9,812 nucleotides of DNA from Deltaproteobacteria bacterium (GTDB lineage: Bacteria > Myxococcota_A > UBA9160 > SZUA-336). This document shows positions 1 through 5,849 of the stretch, in pieces. The stretch lies in contig DAOVBF010000021.1 in the NCBI GenBank assembly GCA_030673955.1, positions 1 to 9,812 of the forward strand, written 5' to 3'. Positions within the stretch are counted from its first letter, which is position 1. Every line of letters begins with the position of its first letter. The notes under the pieces were generated by a model that was not told the origin of the DNA, did no database searches, and was given only the letters and a program-made list of their open reading frames with translations. Position numbers and translations under genes: made by a program.

Positions 1-15
1 ATCGGAGGAAGAGAG

Positions 16-1311
16 ATGGCGGAGACCAACGTATTCGTGGACGCGGTGGCGCGCTTGGAACGGCTCGGCGCGGAAGCCGGGATAGCGCCCGAGGTGATCG
101 CGGCGCTGCGTGATCCGAGAGAGACCCTCATCGCGTCCTTGCCCGTTCGCCTGGACGACGGCTCGCGGCGCTACTTCCCGGCCTTTCGCTGTCGCTACAA
201 CAACGCGCTCGGCCCCACCAAGGGCGGAATCCGTTTCCATCCCAACGTGACGCTCGAGGAGGTCCAGGCGCTGGCGCTCTGGATGACGATCAAGTGCGCC
301 GTCGTCGGGCTGCCCTACGGGGGAGCCAAGGGAGGGGTGATCGTCGATCCCAAGGTGCTCTCGCGCCTCGAGCTGGAGCGGCTTTCGCGTGCCTACATGC
401 GTGCGATGGCGAACGTGATTGGCCCGGATCTCGATATCCCCGCGCCCGACGTGTACACCAATGCCCGCATCATGGGCTGGATGAGGGACGAGTACGAAGC
501 CATCCATCGCATCAAGGCCCCCGGGGTGATTACCGGCAAGCCGATTCGTCTGGGGGGAAGTCTGGGTCGCGAGGAGGCCACGGGGCGTGGCGCGTTTCTC
601 TGCATTCAGGAGCTCGCACGCGTCCGCGATCTCGATCCTGCGAAGACGCGCATCGCCATCCAGGGTTTCGGGAACGCCGGCTATCACGTGGCGCACCTGC
701 TCCAGGAGGCGGGCTACCGTATTGTCGCCGTCAGCGACTCACAGGGGGCGATTTACTCGGAGGACGGCTTCGATGTGGACAGCCTCCACCAGCACAAGGA
801 GGCGACGCGGAAGCTGCAGGGGGTCTACTGCGAGGGCTCGGTGTGTCAGCTGGTGGATCACGAGCGCATCTCCAACGATGAGCTCCTCGAGCTGGACGTC
901 GAGATCCTGATCCCCGCCGCGCTCGAGGGGGTGATCGGCCCGTGGAACGTTGACCGGATCCAGGCGCCCATCATTGTCGAGGTCGCCAACGGTCCGATTC
1001 TCGGGGAAGTGGACGCCCAGCTCTTTGAGCGGGGGAAGGTTATCGTGCCGGACGTGCTCGCCAACGCGGGTGGCGTAACCGTGAGCTACTTCGAGTGGGT
1101 GCAAAACCGCGCGGGCTACGCCTGGACCCTGGATGAGGTCCGCAGTCGCTTGGCGGAGGTGATGAAGCGCGCCTTCGGGGAGGTCTGGGAGCTCGGCGCC
1201 GCGGAGAAGGCTGCTCTGCGCGGCGCAGCCTACACGGTGGCGCTACGCAGGATCGCGGAGGCGATCCATGCACACGGCACCCGCGAGTACTTCCAAGGGG
1301 ATACAGACTGA
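16..1311 (+). CDS. gdhA: Glutamate dehydrogenase (Glu/Leu/Phe/Val dehydrogenase family, RocG/GudB type)
   Basis: A 431-residue cytosolic enzyme expected to interconvert L-glutamate and 2-oxoglutarate plus ammonium using NAD(P). The length is typical of the hexameric bacterial enzymes. The N-terminal catalytic domain carries GPTKGGIRFH (residues 66-75, Lys69), Lys93 and GLPYGGAKGG (98-107, with the catalytic Lys at 105), then PAPDV with Asp145. The Rossmann domain has GFGNAG at 217-222, followed by VAVSD ending at Asp241. The C-terminal NAGGVTVSYFEW (350-361) is a conserved substrate-pocket segment. The ATG at 16 has a strong GGAGGA (4-9) six bases upstream, so this start is well supported. 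It is convergent with the SDR gene, and its own upstream neighbour is outside the window. Cofactor preference cannot be settled by eye. Leucine or phenylalanine dehydrogenases are usually shorter, so glutamate is the best substrate guess; the symbol is tentative because rocG, gudB and gdhA are all used. Confidence 0.93.
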   Translation: MAETNVFVDAVARLERLGAEAGIAPEVIAALRDPRETLIASLPVRLDDGSRRYFPAFRCRYNNALGPTKGGIRFHPNVTLEEVQALALWMTIKCAVVGLPYGGAKGGVIVDPKVLSRLELERLSRAYMRAMANVIGPDLDIPAPDVYTNARIMGWMRDEYEAIHRIKAPGVITGKPIRLGGSLGREEATGRGAFLCIQELARVRDLDPAKTRIAIQGFGNAGYHVAHLLQEAGYRIVAVSDSQGAIYSEDGFDVDSLHQHKEATRKLQGVYCEGSVCQLVDHERISNDELLELDVEILIPAALEGVIGPWNVDRIQAPIIVEVANGPILGEVDAQLFERGKVIVPDVLANAGGVTVSYFEWVQNRAGYAWTLDEVRSRLAEVMKRAFGEVWELGAAEKAALRGAAYTVALRRIAEAIHAHGTREYFQGDTD

Positions 1312-1408
1312 GAAGCGGTACACGGCGCCAGGACTGGCTTTCCACGGGCGTCGCATCGCGACCTGCCATCCCGGCGGACCCGCAGCCAGCTCTCCGAGGC
1401 TCTCCCCC
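1312..1408. other. Convergent intergenic region (gdhA / SDR)
   Basis: These 97 bases separate two genes whose 3' ends face each other, so a terminator is expected. The only structure I see is a short perfect inverted repeat, GTCGC-ATC-GCGAC (1350-1362), without a following T-run. A pyrimidine-rich stretch (1399-1409) reads as a purine-rich tract on the minus strand. Termination by another mechanism, or by a weak hairpin, is possible; nothing is convincing. Confidence 0.3.
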
Positions 1409-2164
1409 CTACAGGTTCCCCTTGTGCTGTCCGCCGTCCACGGAGAGCGTCACGCCGGTGATCCAGCTCGCGGCCCCCGAGGCTAGGAAGACCACCGCGT
1501 TCGCCACCTCCTCCGCGGTCCCGAGCCGGTCGAAGGGAATCGAGGCTCGGATCGCCTCGTAGCGCTCGGTATTGGTCCCCTTCATGGTGTCCCAGAGCCC
1601 GCCGGGGAACTCGATGGAGCCGGGCGCCACGCAGTTCACGCGGATGTTTCGAGGGGCGAGATCGATCGCCAGCGTCTTGGAGTGGCTGATCAGCGCGGCC
1701 TTGACCGCTGCGTACGCGGGGGGGGAGCCCGCTTCCAGCCCCGAGGTCGAGGAGATGTGGATGATCGAGCCGCCGCCGCCGTCCTCCAGCCAGGGAACCA
1801 CCGTCCAGGTCGCTCGCACCGCCGCCATGATGTCCACCTGGAAGCCTACGTGCCAGCCGGCCTCGTCATCCGTCGCCCCGAAACCGGACGCGTTGTTGAC
1901 GAGCACGTCGACACGTCCGAGCGCCGACCTCGCTGCCTCGAGGAACGCGTTGAGTGCCTCGATGTTGGACACGTCGCAGGTCTGAGCGTGCACCTTGACG
2001 CCACGCTCGCGCAGCTCGCGCTCCGTGGCGCGAAGGTCTTCGGCGCCGCGCGCGCAGATGGCCACGTGGCTGCCCTCGTCGGCGAAGGCATGGGCGATGG
2101 CCCGGCCGATCCCCCGGCTGCCGCCCGTGACGATGATCCCCTTGCCTTCCAGATCGAGCTTCAT
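1409..2164 (-). CDS. Short-chain dehydrogenase/reductase (classical SDR)
   Basis: A 251-residue NAD(P)(H)-dependent oxidoreductase of the FabG/glucose-dehydrogenase-like group. From the ATG at 2164 the motifs fall in canonical places: TGGSRGIG cofactor loop at 13-20, a CD pair at the end of beta-4 (CDVS), NNAS at 90-93, and catalytic Ser138, Tyr151 and Lys155 in YAAVK. The tail SVDGG is the usual C-terminal motif. An Arg directly after the second beta strand (ICARG) suggests NADP(H) preference, which is inference. A GTG 36 bases upstream (2200) would add 12 residues (GLDAERRQEFA) that family members lack, so I chose ATG with MKLDLEGK as the normal SDR beginning. It lies 52 bases downstream of the 156-aa gene on the same strand and is probably co-transcribed with it. 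Substrate is unknown: a fatty-acid, sugar or steroid-type ketone/alcohol are all possible. Confidence 0.9.
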   Translation of the reverse strand: MKLDLEGKGIIVTGGSRGIGRAIAHAFADEGSHVAICARGAEDLRATERELRERGVKVHAQTCDVSNIEALNAFLEAARSALGRVDVLVNNASGFGATDDEAGWHVGFQVDIMAAVRATWTVVPWLEDGGGGSIIHISSTSGLEAGSPPAYAAVKAALISHSKTLAIDLAPRNIRVNCVAPGSIEFPGGLWDTMKGTNTERYEAIRASIPFDRLGTAEEVANAVVFLASGAASWITGVTLSVDGGQHKGNL

Positions 2165-2202
2165 GGCAAACTCTTGTCTCCGCTCGGCGTCAAGGCCCAC
2201 GC

Positions 2203-2217
2203 GGGGAGCTGGTCCCC
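2203..2217 (-). other. Small hairpin between two minus-strand genes
   Basis: A five-base stem, GGGGA/TCCCC with a five-base loop, sits directly after the stop of the upstream 156-aa gene and before the SDR gene. It has no U-tract. It could weakly attenuate or stabilise the transcript, or be chance in GC-rich DNA. Confidence 0.2.
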
Positions 2218-2687
2218 TAGAGCAGCGCTTCGAGATCGGGCCAGTCGATGGCCGATTGCGCCGCGAAGCTCGCTAGCAGCAGCTTGCGGCGCTCCGGGTG
2301 ATCCCCCTTCACGAACCCCTTGACGGCCTTCGTGAGGGCCTTCTTGTCCGGACAGGGTGGTTTGTCCTGCTTGAGCTGCCCCTCCTCATGCTCGACGCCC
2401 AGCGCGTCCAAGCACTCGATCAAGAGATCCGCGTGGTGGTCCAGGAAATACGAGGCCAGGATCTCCTCGGCGACGCTCGCGCTGGAGGTCCGGCCCAGCG
2501 TCTGGCGCATCCACTGCGCCTGGCGTGCGCGAGGCTGACGTCGCAGGAACTGCGGGCGCAGGCGGAACGCCTCGGCCACAGCATTGAGCACCAGCGCAGC
2601 CGCGGTGGGACCCTCTTCGACCAGCTCCTCGAGGAAGCGCTCTGCCGCCTCGGGGGTCATGCGAGAGAAAACTTCGTTCGAACGCAT
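2217..2687 (-). CDS. Hypothetical protein, 156 aa, mostly helical
   Basis: I do not recognise the family. The protein has no signal peptide or membrane segment and should be cytosolic. It reads as an alpha-helical protein: an N-terminal acidic helix region (EAAERFLEELVEEG, residues 12-25), a basic middle rich in Arg and Gln (about 42-63: LRPQFLRRQPRARQ), a second helical part containing YFLDHHADLLIECLDALG (about 80-97), and a Lys-rich stretch (about 104-127) before a conserved-looking end, AIDWPDLEALL. Regular hydrophobic spacing and strong third-position GC across the whole frame support it as real coding. The ATG at 2687 lacks an obvious Shine-Dalgarno; Met10 (codon ending at 2660) is an alternative start, also without one. 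It is probably the first gene of a two-gene unit with the SDR, and diverges from the 36-aa ORF. Confidence 0.7.
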   Translation of the reverse strand: MRSNEVFSRMTPEAAERFLEELVEEGPTAAALVLNAVAEAFRLRPQFLRRQPRARQAQWMRQTLGRTSSASVAEEILASYFLDHHADLLIECLDALGVEHEEGQLKQDKPPCPDKKALTKAVKGFVKGDHPERRKLLLASFAAQSAIDWPDLEALL

Positions 2688-2709
2688 GGCGGGAAAATAG
2701 CGTGCTCAG

Positions 2710-2715
2710 TATGAT
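2710..2715 (+). promoter_or_regulatory. Possible -10 element upstream of the 36-aa ORF
   Basis: TATGAT matches the bacterial -10 consensus at five of six bases and stands out in very GC-rich DNA, in the space between divergent genes. No good -35 is visible 16-18 bases upstream (the region there is GGCGGG-like). Only weakly supported. Confidence 0.25.
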
Positions 2716-2725
2716 TTGCGCCCGT

Positions 2726-2743
2726 TGCCACGCGTGGGTGGCA
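2726..2743. promoter_or_regulatory. Inverted repeat between divergent genes, just before a Shine-Dalgarno
   Basis: TGCCAC / GTGGCA forms a perfect six-base stem with a six-base loop, and the loop side also makes the ten-base palindrome CCACGCGTGG (2728-2737). It ends at the first base of the AGGAG that serves the 36-aa ORF. As DNA it could be an operator between two divergent genes; as RNA it could fold next to the ribosome site. Either role is inference. Confidence 0.35.
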
Positions 2744-2756
2744 GGAGACTCGAGCC

Positions 2757-2867
2757 ATGGCTCGGCGGGAAGAGAGCAACTGGTTCCTCGTGTTCGTCCT
2801 GTCGATCAGCCTTTTCCTGACGCTCTACCTCGCGACCCTGTTCTTCGGGAGCTGGCTCGCGAGCTAG
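2757..2867 (+). CDS. Possible small single-span membrane protein, 36 aa
   Basis: A short reading frame starts at ATG 2757 with AGGAG (2743-2747) nine bases upstream and ends at TAG 2865-2867. The product begins with a charged head (MARREESN) and continues as one hydrophobic segment rich in Phe, Leu, Val and Ser from about residue 9 to 34 (WFLVFVLSISLFLTLYL, then ATLFFGSWLAS). That is long enough for one membrane span, with positive charges at the N-terminus; the topology is predicted from charge and not known. A good ribosome site, a clean charged-head/hydrophobic-body pattern and placement in an otherwise empty divergent region favour a real small protein. I recognise no named family. The main alternative is a chance frame, because short hydrophobic frames do occur in GC-rich DNA. 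Confidence 0.5.
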   Translation: MARREESNWFLVFVLSISLFLTLYLATLFFGSWLAS

Positions 2868-3095
2868 GACCCGACTGTGGGTCGTGGGCCGCGACCGCTG
2901 GCTCGGCCCGGCATTCGCGACGGTTTCGGCCTTCTGGTCCTCCTGAGCGAACTTCTCGTCTACCGGCGCCAGCCGGCCAGGGTTCTCCTTCACCGGCAAA
3001 CTCGGGTTCAACCCCCAAGCCGGGACTGCCGATGGTGGCTTAGCAGGCTTCTGCTGTGCCTGTAGACCCCTCATTGCCGCGTCGAGAGGTAGCAA
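2868..3095. other. Non-coding stretch upstream of the Hpt gene
   Basis: I see no convincing gene here. Third-position GC bias in every frame is weaker than in the neighbouring genes. A minus-strand open frame rich in Pro, Lys and Gln runs through it but overlaps the start of the Hpt gene and lacks a recognisable domain. Small hairpins are present: CCGGC-GCCA-GCCGG (2963-2976) and AGCAG-GCTT-CTGCT (3042-3055). One could terminate the 36-aa ORF transcript or sit in the Hpt leader; neither has a T-run. The promoter of the Hpt/GGDEF unit should lie here, but I cannot point to a -10/-35 or sigma-54 site. Confidence 0.35.
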
Positions 3096-3407
3096 ATGGA
3101 CTCTATCCGGAGCGCTTTTGAAAACGATCCAGACATGATCGACATCGTGAGGGAGTTCGCGGCCGCATTTCCCGAACGCATGGCGTCTCTCGAGACCTGC
3201 CTCGCCGAGGGTGACCTGCCCAAGCTCCAGTCGCTGGCCCACCAGCTCAAGGGCGCCGGAGGGGGCTACGGCTTTCCGCAGATCACCGAAGCCGCGGGCA
3301 GCCTCGAGAAGGTCGTGAAGGAGGGCGCGGAGCTATCGGTGATCAAGGAGAAGCTCGAGCTCCTGTGTGAGATCTTGCGCGCCGTCGTGGTGCCGGAGGC
3401 GGATTGA
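3096..3407 (+). CDS. Hpt (histidine phosphotransfer) domain protein
   Basis: A 103-residue stand-alone Hpt protein, which carries a phosphoryl group on histidine between a sensor kinase receiver and a response regulator. The signature is AHQLKGAGGGYGF (residues 48-60), with the phospho-accepting His at 49, the following Lys-Gly and the Gly-rich turn typical of the Hpt four-helix bundle. The preceding helix (FPERMASLETCLAEGD) and the following helices (ITEAAGSLEKVV and IKEKLELLCEIL) fit the fold, and the length equals one domain. There is no kinase domain in the window, so its donor is unknown. GAGAGG (3084-3089) lies six bases before ATG 3096. The stop codon overlaps the start of the REC-GGDEF gene, so that receiver is the most likely partner; this is inferred from gene order. 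Confidence 0.9.
   Translation: MDSIRSAFENDPDMIDIVREFAAAFPERMASLETCLAEGDLPKLQSLAHQLKGAGGGYGFPQITEAAGSLEKVVKEGAELSVIKEKLELLCEILRAVVVPEAD
3395..3407 (+). promoter_or_regulatory. Shine-Dalgarno and TTGA overlap coupling Hpt to REC-GGDEF
   Basis: GGAGG (3395-3399) inside the Hpt 3' end is followed after four bases by TTGA (3404-3407), in which TTG starts the second gene and TGA ends the first. The receiver domain begins within about 10 codons and no ATG or GTG occurs before its essential acidic residues, so TTG is the only sensible start. This layout suggests translational coupling of the two products. Confidence 0.7.
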
Positions 3408-4366
3408 ACACCGAGCTACCCAACCCGAATCGCGTCCTCGTCATCGATGACGAGGAGTCGATCCACAAGCTCATTGCCGCGCGTCTGCGCCCGGAGGGGA
3501 TCGCGGTCACGGGTGAGCTGGACGGCGTGCGTGGGATCGCGCGGGCCATTTCCGAATCGCCCGATCTGATTCTGCTCGACATCGGCCTGCCCAACCTCGA
3601 CGGGTTTCAGGTGTGCCGGAAGCTCAAGGAGCACCCGGCCACCCGGAACATCCCTATCATCTTCCTGACGGGTGAGACGACCATGGAGGCCAAGGTCCGC
3701 GGTTTGGATATGGGCGCCGTGGATTACGTCACCAAGCCCTTCGAGCAGGCGGAGCTCCGGGCCCGGGTCCGCGCTGGGCTGCGCACGAAGCGGCTGCAGG
3801 ATATCCTGGAGCGGCAATCCTTCCTCGATGGACTCACCGGTCTCTGGAACCGCCCCTATCTGGACCAACGACTCGAATCGGAGCTCAATGTTGCTCAGCG
3901 CTATGGGCGACCCCTGGGCTTGATGATGGCCGACATCGACCACTTCAAGATCGTGAACGATACCTACGGACATCTCTTTGGTGATATTGTGTTGCAGGGG
4001 GTGGCTGAGGAGCTCCGGGGTTACGCGCGGCGCTCGGACATCGTGGCGCGATACGGTGGCGAGGAGTTCGCTTTGCTTCTTACAGACACGCCACTCAGCG
4101 CGGGGACCTTCGTGGCTGAACGACTTCGCACGTCCGTCGAGAACCGGCACTTCGAGGTCCATGGCAAGATCGTCACAGTGACTACCAGCTTCGGTCTGGC
4201 ATGTACGGAGAACATCGCGGGCGAGGTCACGCCCGACGCACTGATCCACGCGGCGGACCGAGCGCTTTTTGCCTCGAAGGACGCCGGTCGGAACTGTGTT
4301 CACCTCTGCGATGGGACCGAAATCGTTCGGGTCACGGGCAACGAGTCCTCCCTCTACATCGAATGA
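3404..4366 (+). CDS. Response regulator with receiver and GGDEF domains (diguanylate cyclase, PleD/WspR-like)
   Basis: A 320-residue cytosolic protein predicted to make cyclic-di-GMP from two GTP when its receiver is phosphorylated. The receiver (about 10-125) has the acidic pair Asp15/Asp16, phospho-acceptor Asp59 in LLDIGLP, the Thr at 89 and Lys111 in VTKPF. A short linker helix (RLQDILERQSFL) leads to the cyclase domain with DGLTGLWNR (142-150), metal-binding ADIDHFK (176-182) and the signature GGEEF (218-222), an active variant of GGDEF. RRSD (209-212) sits exactly five residues before the signature and matches the RxxD inhibitory site, so product feedback is likely. There is no EAL domain and no membrane segment. 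The TTG start overlaps the Hpt stop. The pair looks like a phosphorelay output, with the Hpt protein probably phosphorylating Asp59. A PAC2 gene follows on the same strand. Confidence 0.95.
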   Translation: MNTELPNPNRVLVIDDEESIHKLIAARLRPEGIAVTGELDGVRGIARAISESPDLILLDIGLPNLDGFQVCRKLKEHPATRNIPIIFLTGETTMEAKVRGLDMGAVDYVTKPFEQAELRARVRAGLRTKRLQDILERQSFLDGLTGLWNRPYLDQRLESELNVAQRYGRPLGLMMADIDHFKIVNDTYGHLFGDIVLQGVAEELRGYARRSDIVARYGGEEFALLLTDTPLSAGTFVAERLRTSVENRHFEVHGKIVTVTTSFGLACTENIAGEVTPDALIHAADRALFASKDAGRNCVHLCDGTEIVRVTGNESSLYIE

Positions 4367-4454
4367 TTCTCGATGCCACAGGACCTCTCGAAACGGCCGG
4401 GCGCCCGAGGAGCGCCGAGATGCGCCCCAGGCCTCGTTGTGCGATTCTCTCGAT
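4367..4454 (+). other. Short spacer between the cyclase and PAC2 genes
   Basis: These 88 bases separate the two + strand genes. I see no terminator or good promoter. The PAC2 reading frame stays open backwards through this spacer and into the cyclase gene, but its product there (Ser/Arg/Pro-rich) looks non-coding. Confidence 0.4.
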
Positions 4455-5249
4455 GTGACTGACTCGACCCCTCTTGTTCTCATTCCGAAAACCAATCCGG
4501 ATCCGCGAGAGCCGGTGCTGCTCCTGGCTTATGCGGGAGCCAGCGATGCTGGCGAGGCTGCCACGAGCGCCTCGCGCTTTCTACTCGACCAGTTCTCCGT
4601 CTCGAATATCGCACGCATCGAGATGGAGGAGTTCCTGGATTTCACGGTGGCGCGCCCGCACATGCGCTTGCGTGATGGAACGGACCATGAAATCGTCTGG
4701 CCCACCCATGAGTTTTTTTCGGTGCGGATGGATAATCAGTCTTCTGATCTCGTGCTCGGGCTGGGGATCGAGCCACACCTACGCTGGAAGGCGTACTCGC
4801 GCTGCGTCGTGGAGTTCGCACAACGACTGAACGTGCGGATGGTCGTGTTGCTGGGTGCCTACCTGGACGACGTGATCTATTCCCAGCCGGTTCAGGTCGC
4901 CGGCTTCTCATCCGCTCCGCATTTGACCTCGGAGCTCAACCTGGTGTCGTCCACGTACGAGGGGCCGACCGGAATCGTGAGCGTGCTCGATCAGACGCTC
5001 TCGGATGCGGGTGTTCCCGCACTCAGCCTGTGGGCGAGATTACCGCATTACATTTCCACGGCTCCGAACTGGCGCGGAGCCCTGGCATTGCTGCAGGGCG
5101 TGGAGCGGGTCACCGGCATCCCCTTGGAGCTCTCCGGCCTCGACGGGATGGCCGCAGACTTCGATGTGACCATATCGAAGCTGATCGCGAGCAACCCGCA
5201 GCTTTCCGCTTACGTGCGAGAGCTCAAGAAGCGCGCCTTCTCGCAGTAG
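4455..5249 (+). CDS. PAC2 family protein (proteasome-assembly-chaperone-like)
   Basis: A 264-residue soluble protein of the PAC2 family, named for eukaryotic proteasome assembly chaperones and common in actinobacteria and archaea; the bacterial role is not established. Family motifs occur in order: AYAGASDAGEAA (25-36), EEFLDFTVARP (58-68), LGIEPHLRWKAY (103-114), LLGAYLDDV followed by QPVQVAGFSS (132-153), YEGPTGIVSVL (168-178), and SLWARLPHYIS then LALLQGVERVTG (191-221). The length fits the family. I chose GTG 4455, giving VTDSTPLVLIPK, because the open frame upstream to 4269 overlaps the cyclase and looks unlike protein. TTG 4437 is an alternative; neither has a clear Shine-Dalgarno. The C-terminus is a basic helix (YVRELKKRAFSQ). 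Synteny with the cyclase is visible, but a functional link is speculation. Confidence 0.87.
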   Translation: MTDSTPLVLIPKTNPDPREPVLLLAYAGASDAGEAATSASRFLLDQFSVSNIARIEMEEFLDFTVARPHMRLRDGTDHEIVWPTHEFFSVRMDNQSSDLVLGLGIEPHLRWKAYSRCVVEFAQRLNVRMVVLLGAYLDDVIYSQPVQVAGFSSAPHLTSELNLVSSTYEGPTGIVSVLDQTLSDAGVPALSLWARLPHYISTAPNWRGALALLQGVERVTGIPLELSGLDGMAADFDVTISKLIASNPQLSAYVRELKKRAFSQ

Positions 5250-5252
5250 CCG

Positions 5253-5310
5253 TAGCGAGCGGGTCCCGGCTCCGGCGCGCACGAAGTGGCGCGCCGCTAG
5301 CGAGCGGGTC
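5253..5310. repeat. Pair of 13-bp direct repeats flanking a hairpin
   Basis: TAGCGAGCGGGTC occurs at 5253-5265 and again at 5298-5310, identical and 45 bases apart in start position. Between the copies lies a perfect eight-base stem, CGGCGCGC (5273-5280) and GCGCGCCG (5289-5296), with an eight-base loop. Direct repeats around a GC stem between convergent genes resemble REP-type extragenic elements or a slipped duplication; which one cannot be decided from one copy. Confidence 0.55.
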
Positions 5311-5326
5311 TGAAAAGGGTCAGACC
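5307..5326. terminator. Candidate bidirectional terminator hairpin between convergent genes
   Basis: GGTCTG (5307-5312) and CAGACC (5321-5326) make a perfect six-base stem with loop AAAAGGGT. It begins inside the second 13-bp repeat and overlaps the stop codon of the convergent PilZ gene (5320-5322). Together with the eight-base GC stem at 5273-5296 it forms a tandem hairpin region. On the + strand it is followed only by TTCTCG, not a proper T-run, so intrinsic termination would be imperfect. Confidence 0.4.
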
Positions 5327-5733
5327 TTCTCGCCGAGGCTGAACAGGGTGGGGACGTCGTCGGGGTCGTCGCTCTCCTCAGCGCGGCTGACGGCCCTCGC
5401 CACCACCATGCGGAGGAGCTTCCGTGTGCGTGCGTTCATCTCGAAAAACTCGATCTCTGTGCCGCCGTTGACCTCTCGCGCGATGAGTACGCGGATCTCG
5501 ATCGGCAACGTGCCTTCGAGGAGCGAGAACTTGAGCCTCGCTTCGCCGCCGATCACGAGCGGCGGACTGGCATCTTTGATGATCGCCCCTGATGAGGAGA
5601 TGCTCTGTACGATTCCCGAGCCTTGACCGTCTCTGCCCCAGAACTCGGTAGGAAAACGGACGGGGACCCAACGCTGTTTCCAGCCCTCCAAATCGCCGGC
5701 CCGAGGCAGCGTTAAGTCGGTCCTGTCCGGCAT
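5320..5733 (-). CDS. PilZ-domain protein with altered c-di-GMP motif
   Basis: A 137-residue soluble protein consisting of one PilZ domain plus short tails. The first conserved block is RWVPVRF (21-27), giving Arg21 and Arg26 with four residues between them where the family usually has RxxxR. The second block is QSISSSGAII (43-52), where the usual (D/N)xSxxG reads SxSxxG, so the Asp/Asn is missing. The beta strands ARLKFSLLEG, IEIRVLIARE and TEIEFFEM, then a C-terminal basic helix (ARTRKLLRMVVARAV), fit the fold. An acidic tail EESDDPDD follows. PilZ domains are cyclic-di-GMP receptors, but this variant may bind poorly or act only through protein contacts. The start at 5733 is set by AGGAG seven bases upstream; the Met at 5751 would place that site inside its own codons. 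It lies downstream of metF on the same strand. Confidence 0.82.
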   Translation of the reverse strand: MPDRTDLTLPRAGDLEGWKQRWVPVRFPTEFWGRDGQGSGIVQSISSSGAIIKDASPPLVIGGEARLKFSLLEGTLPIEIRVLIAREVNGGTEIEFFEMNARTRKLLRMVVARAVSRAEESDDPDDVPTLFSLGEKV

Positions 5734-5740
5734 CACACAG

Positions 5741-5745
5741 CTCCT
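5741..5745 (-). promoter_or_regulatory. Shine-Dalgarno that fixes the PilZ start
   Basis: On the minus strand, AGGAG within GGAGAGGAG (5741-5749) precedes ATG 5733 by seven bases. This favours the shorter 137-aa product over the open-frame Met at 5751. Confidence 0.75.
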
Positions 5746-5789
5746 CTCCACGCTGAATCGGATGCTGGCAGACCGACTTGAGCTGACGC

Positions 5790-5841
5790 CCGGCAGGTCT
5801 TCTTGCTTGCCGGTGGATTCCGCCGCCCGCCCGGCGGATCC
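5790..5841 (-). terminator. Tandem hairpins after metF
   Basis: Two stems lie just beyond the metF stop. The nearer is TCCGCCG (5819-5825) with CGGCGGA (5832-5838), loop CCCGCC, extendable through a one-base bulge to GGA/TCC (5815-5841). The farther is CCGGCA (5790-5795) with TGCCGG (5808-5813) and a 12-base loop. Neither has a U-tract on the minus strand, so this could be a weak terminator, a transcript-stabilising end or an attenuator between metF and the PilZ gene. Confidence 0.4.
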
Positions 5842-5849
5842 TCACTTTA

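Noticed and set aside
294..881. 195-aa + strand frame inside gdhA
   Set aside because: Second-frame shadow, Arg/Gly-rich with no domain.
1682..2323. 213-aa + strand frame opposite the SDR gene
   Set aside because: Shadow of the SDR gene, whose catalytic motifs are intact on the other strand.
3035..3055. Possible sigma-54 (-24/-12) promoter before the Hpt gene
   Set aside because: The GG and GC doublets are not at the required ten-base spacing.
2706..3242. 178-aa minus-strand frame rich in Pro, Lys, Gln and Glu
   Set aside because: It overlaps the Hpt gene start and the 36-aa ORF, has no domain and weaker codon bias. A short proline-rich gene inside 2868-3075 cannot be fully excluded.
3070..3481. 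12-base match CTCATTGCCGCG at 3070-3081 and 3470-3481
   Set aside because: One copy lies in coding sequence, there is no extended similarity and the exact 400-base spacing has no evident meaning; likely chance.
4269..4454. N-terminal extension of the PAC2 frame
   Set aside because: It overlaps the cyclase gene and encodes Ser/Arg/Pro-rich sequence unlike the family, so a later start was chosen.
3416..4495. 359-aa open frame on the minus strand opposite the REC-GGDEF gene
   Set aside because: It is the mirror of a gene whose + strand product has complete receiver and GGDEF motifs; the minus-strand product shows no domain.
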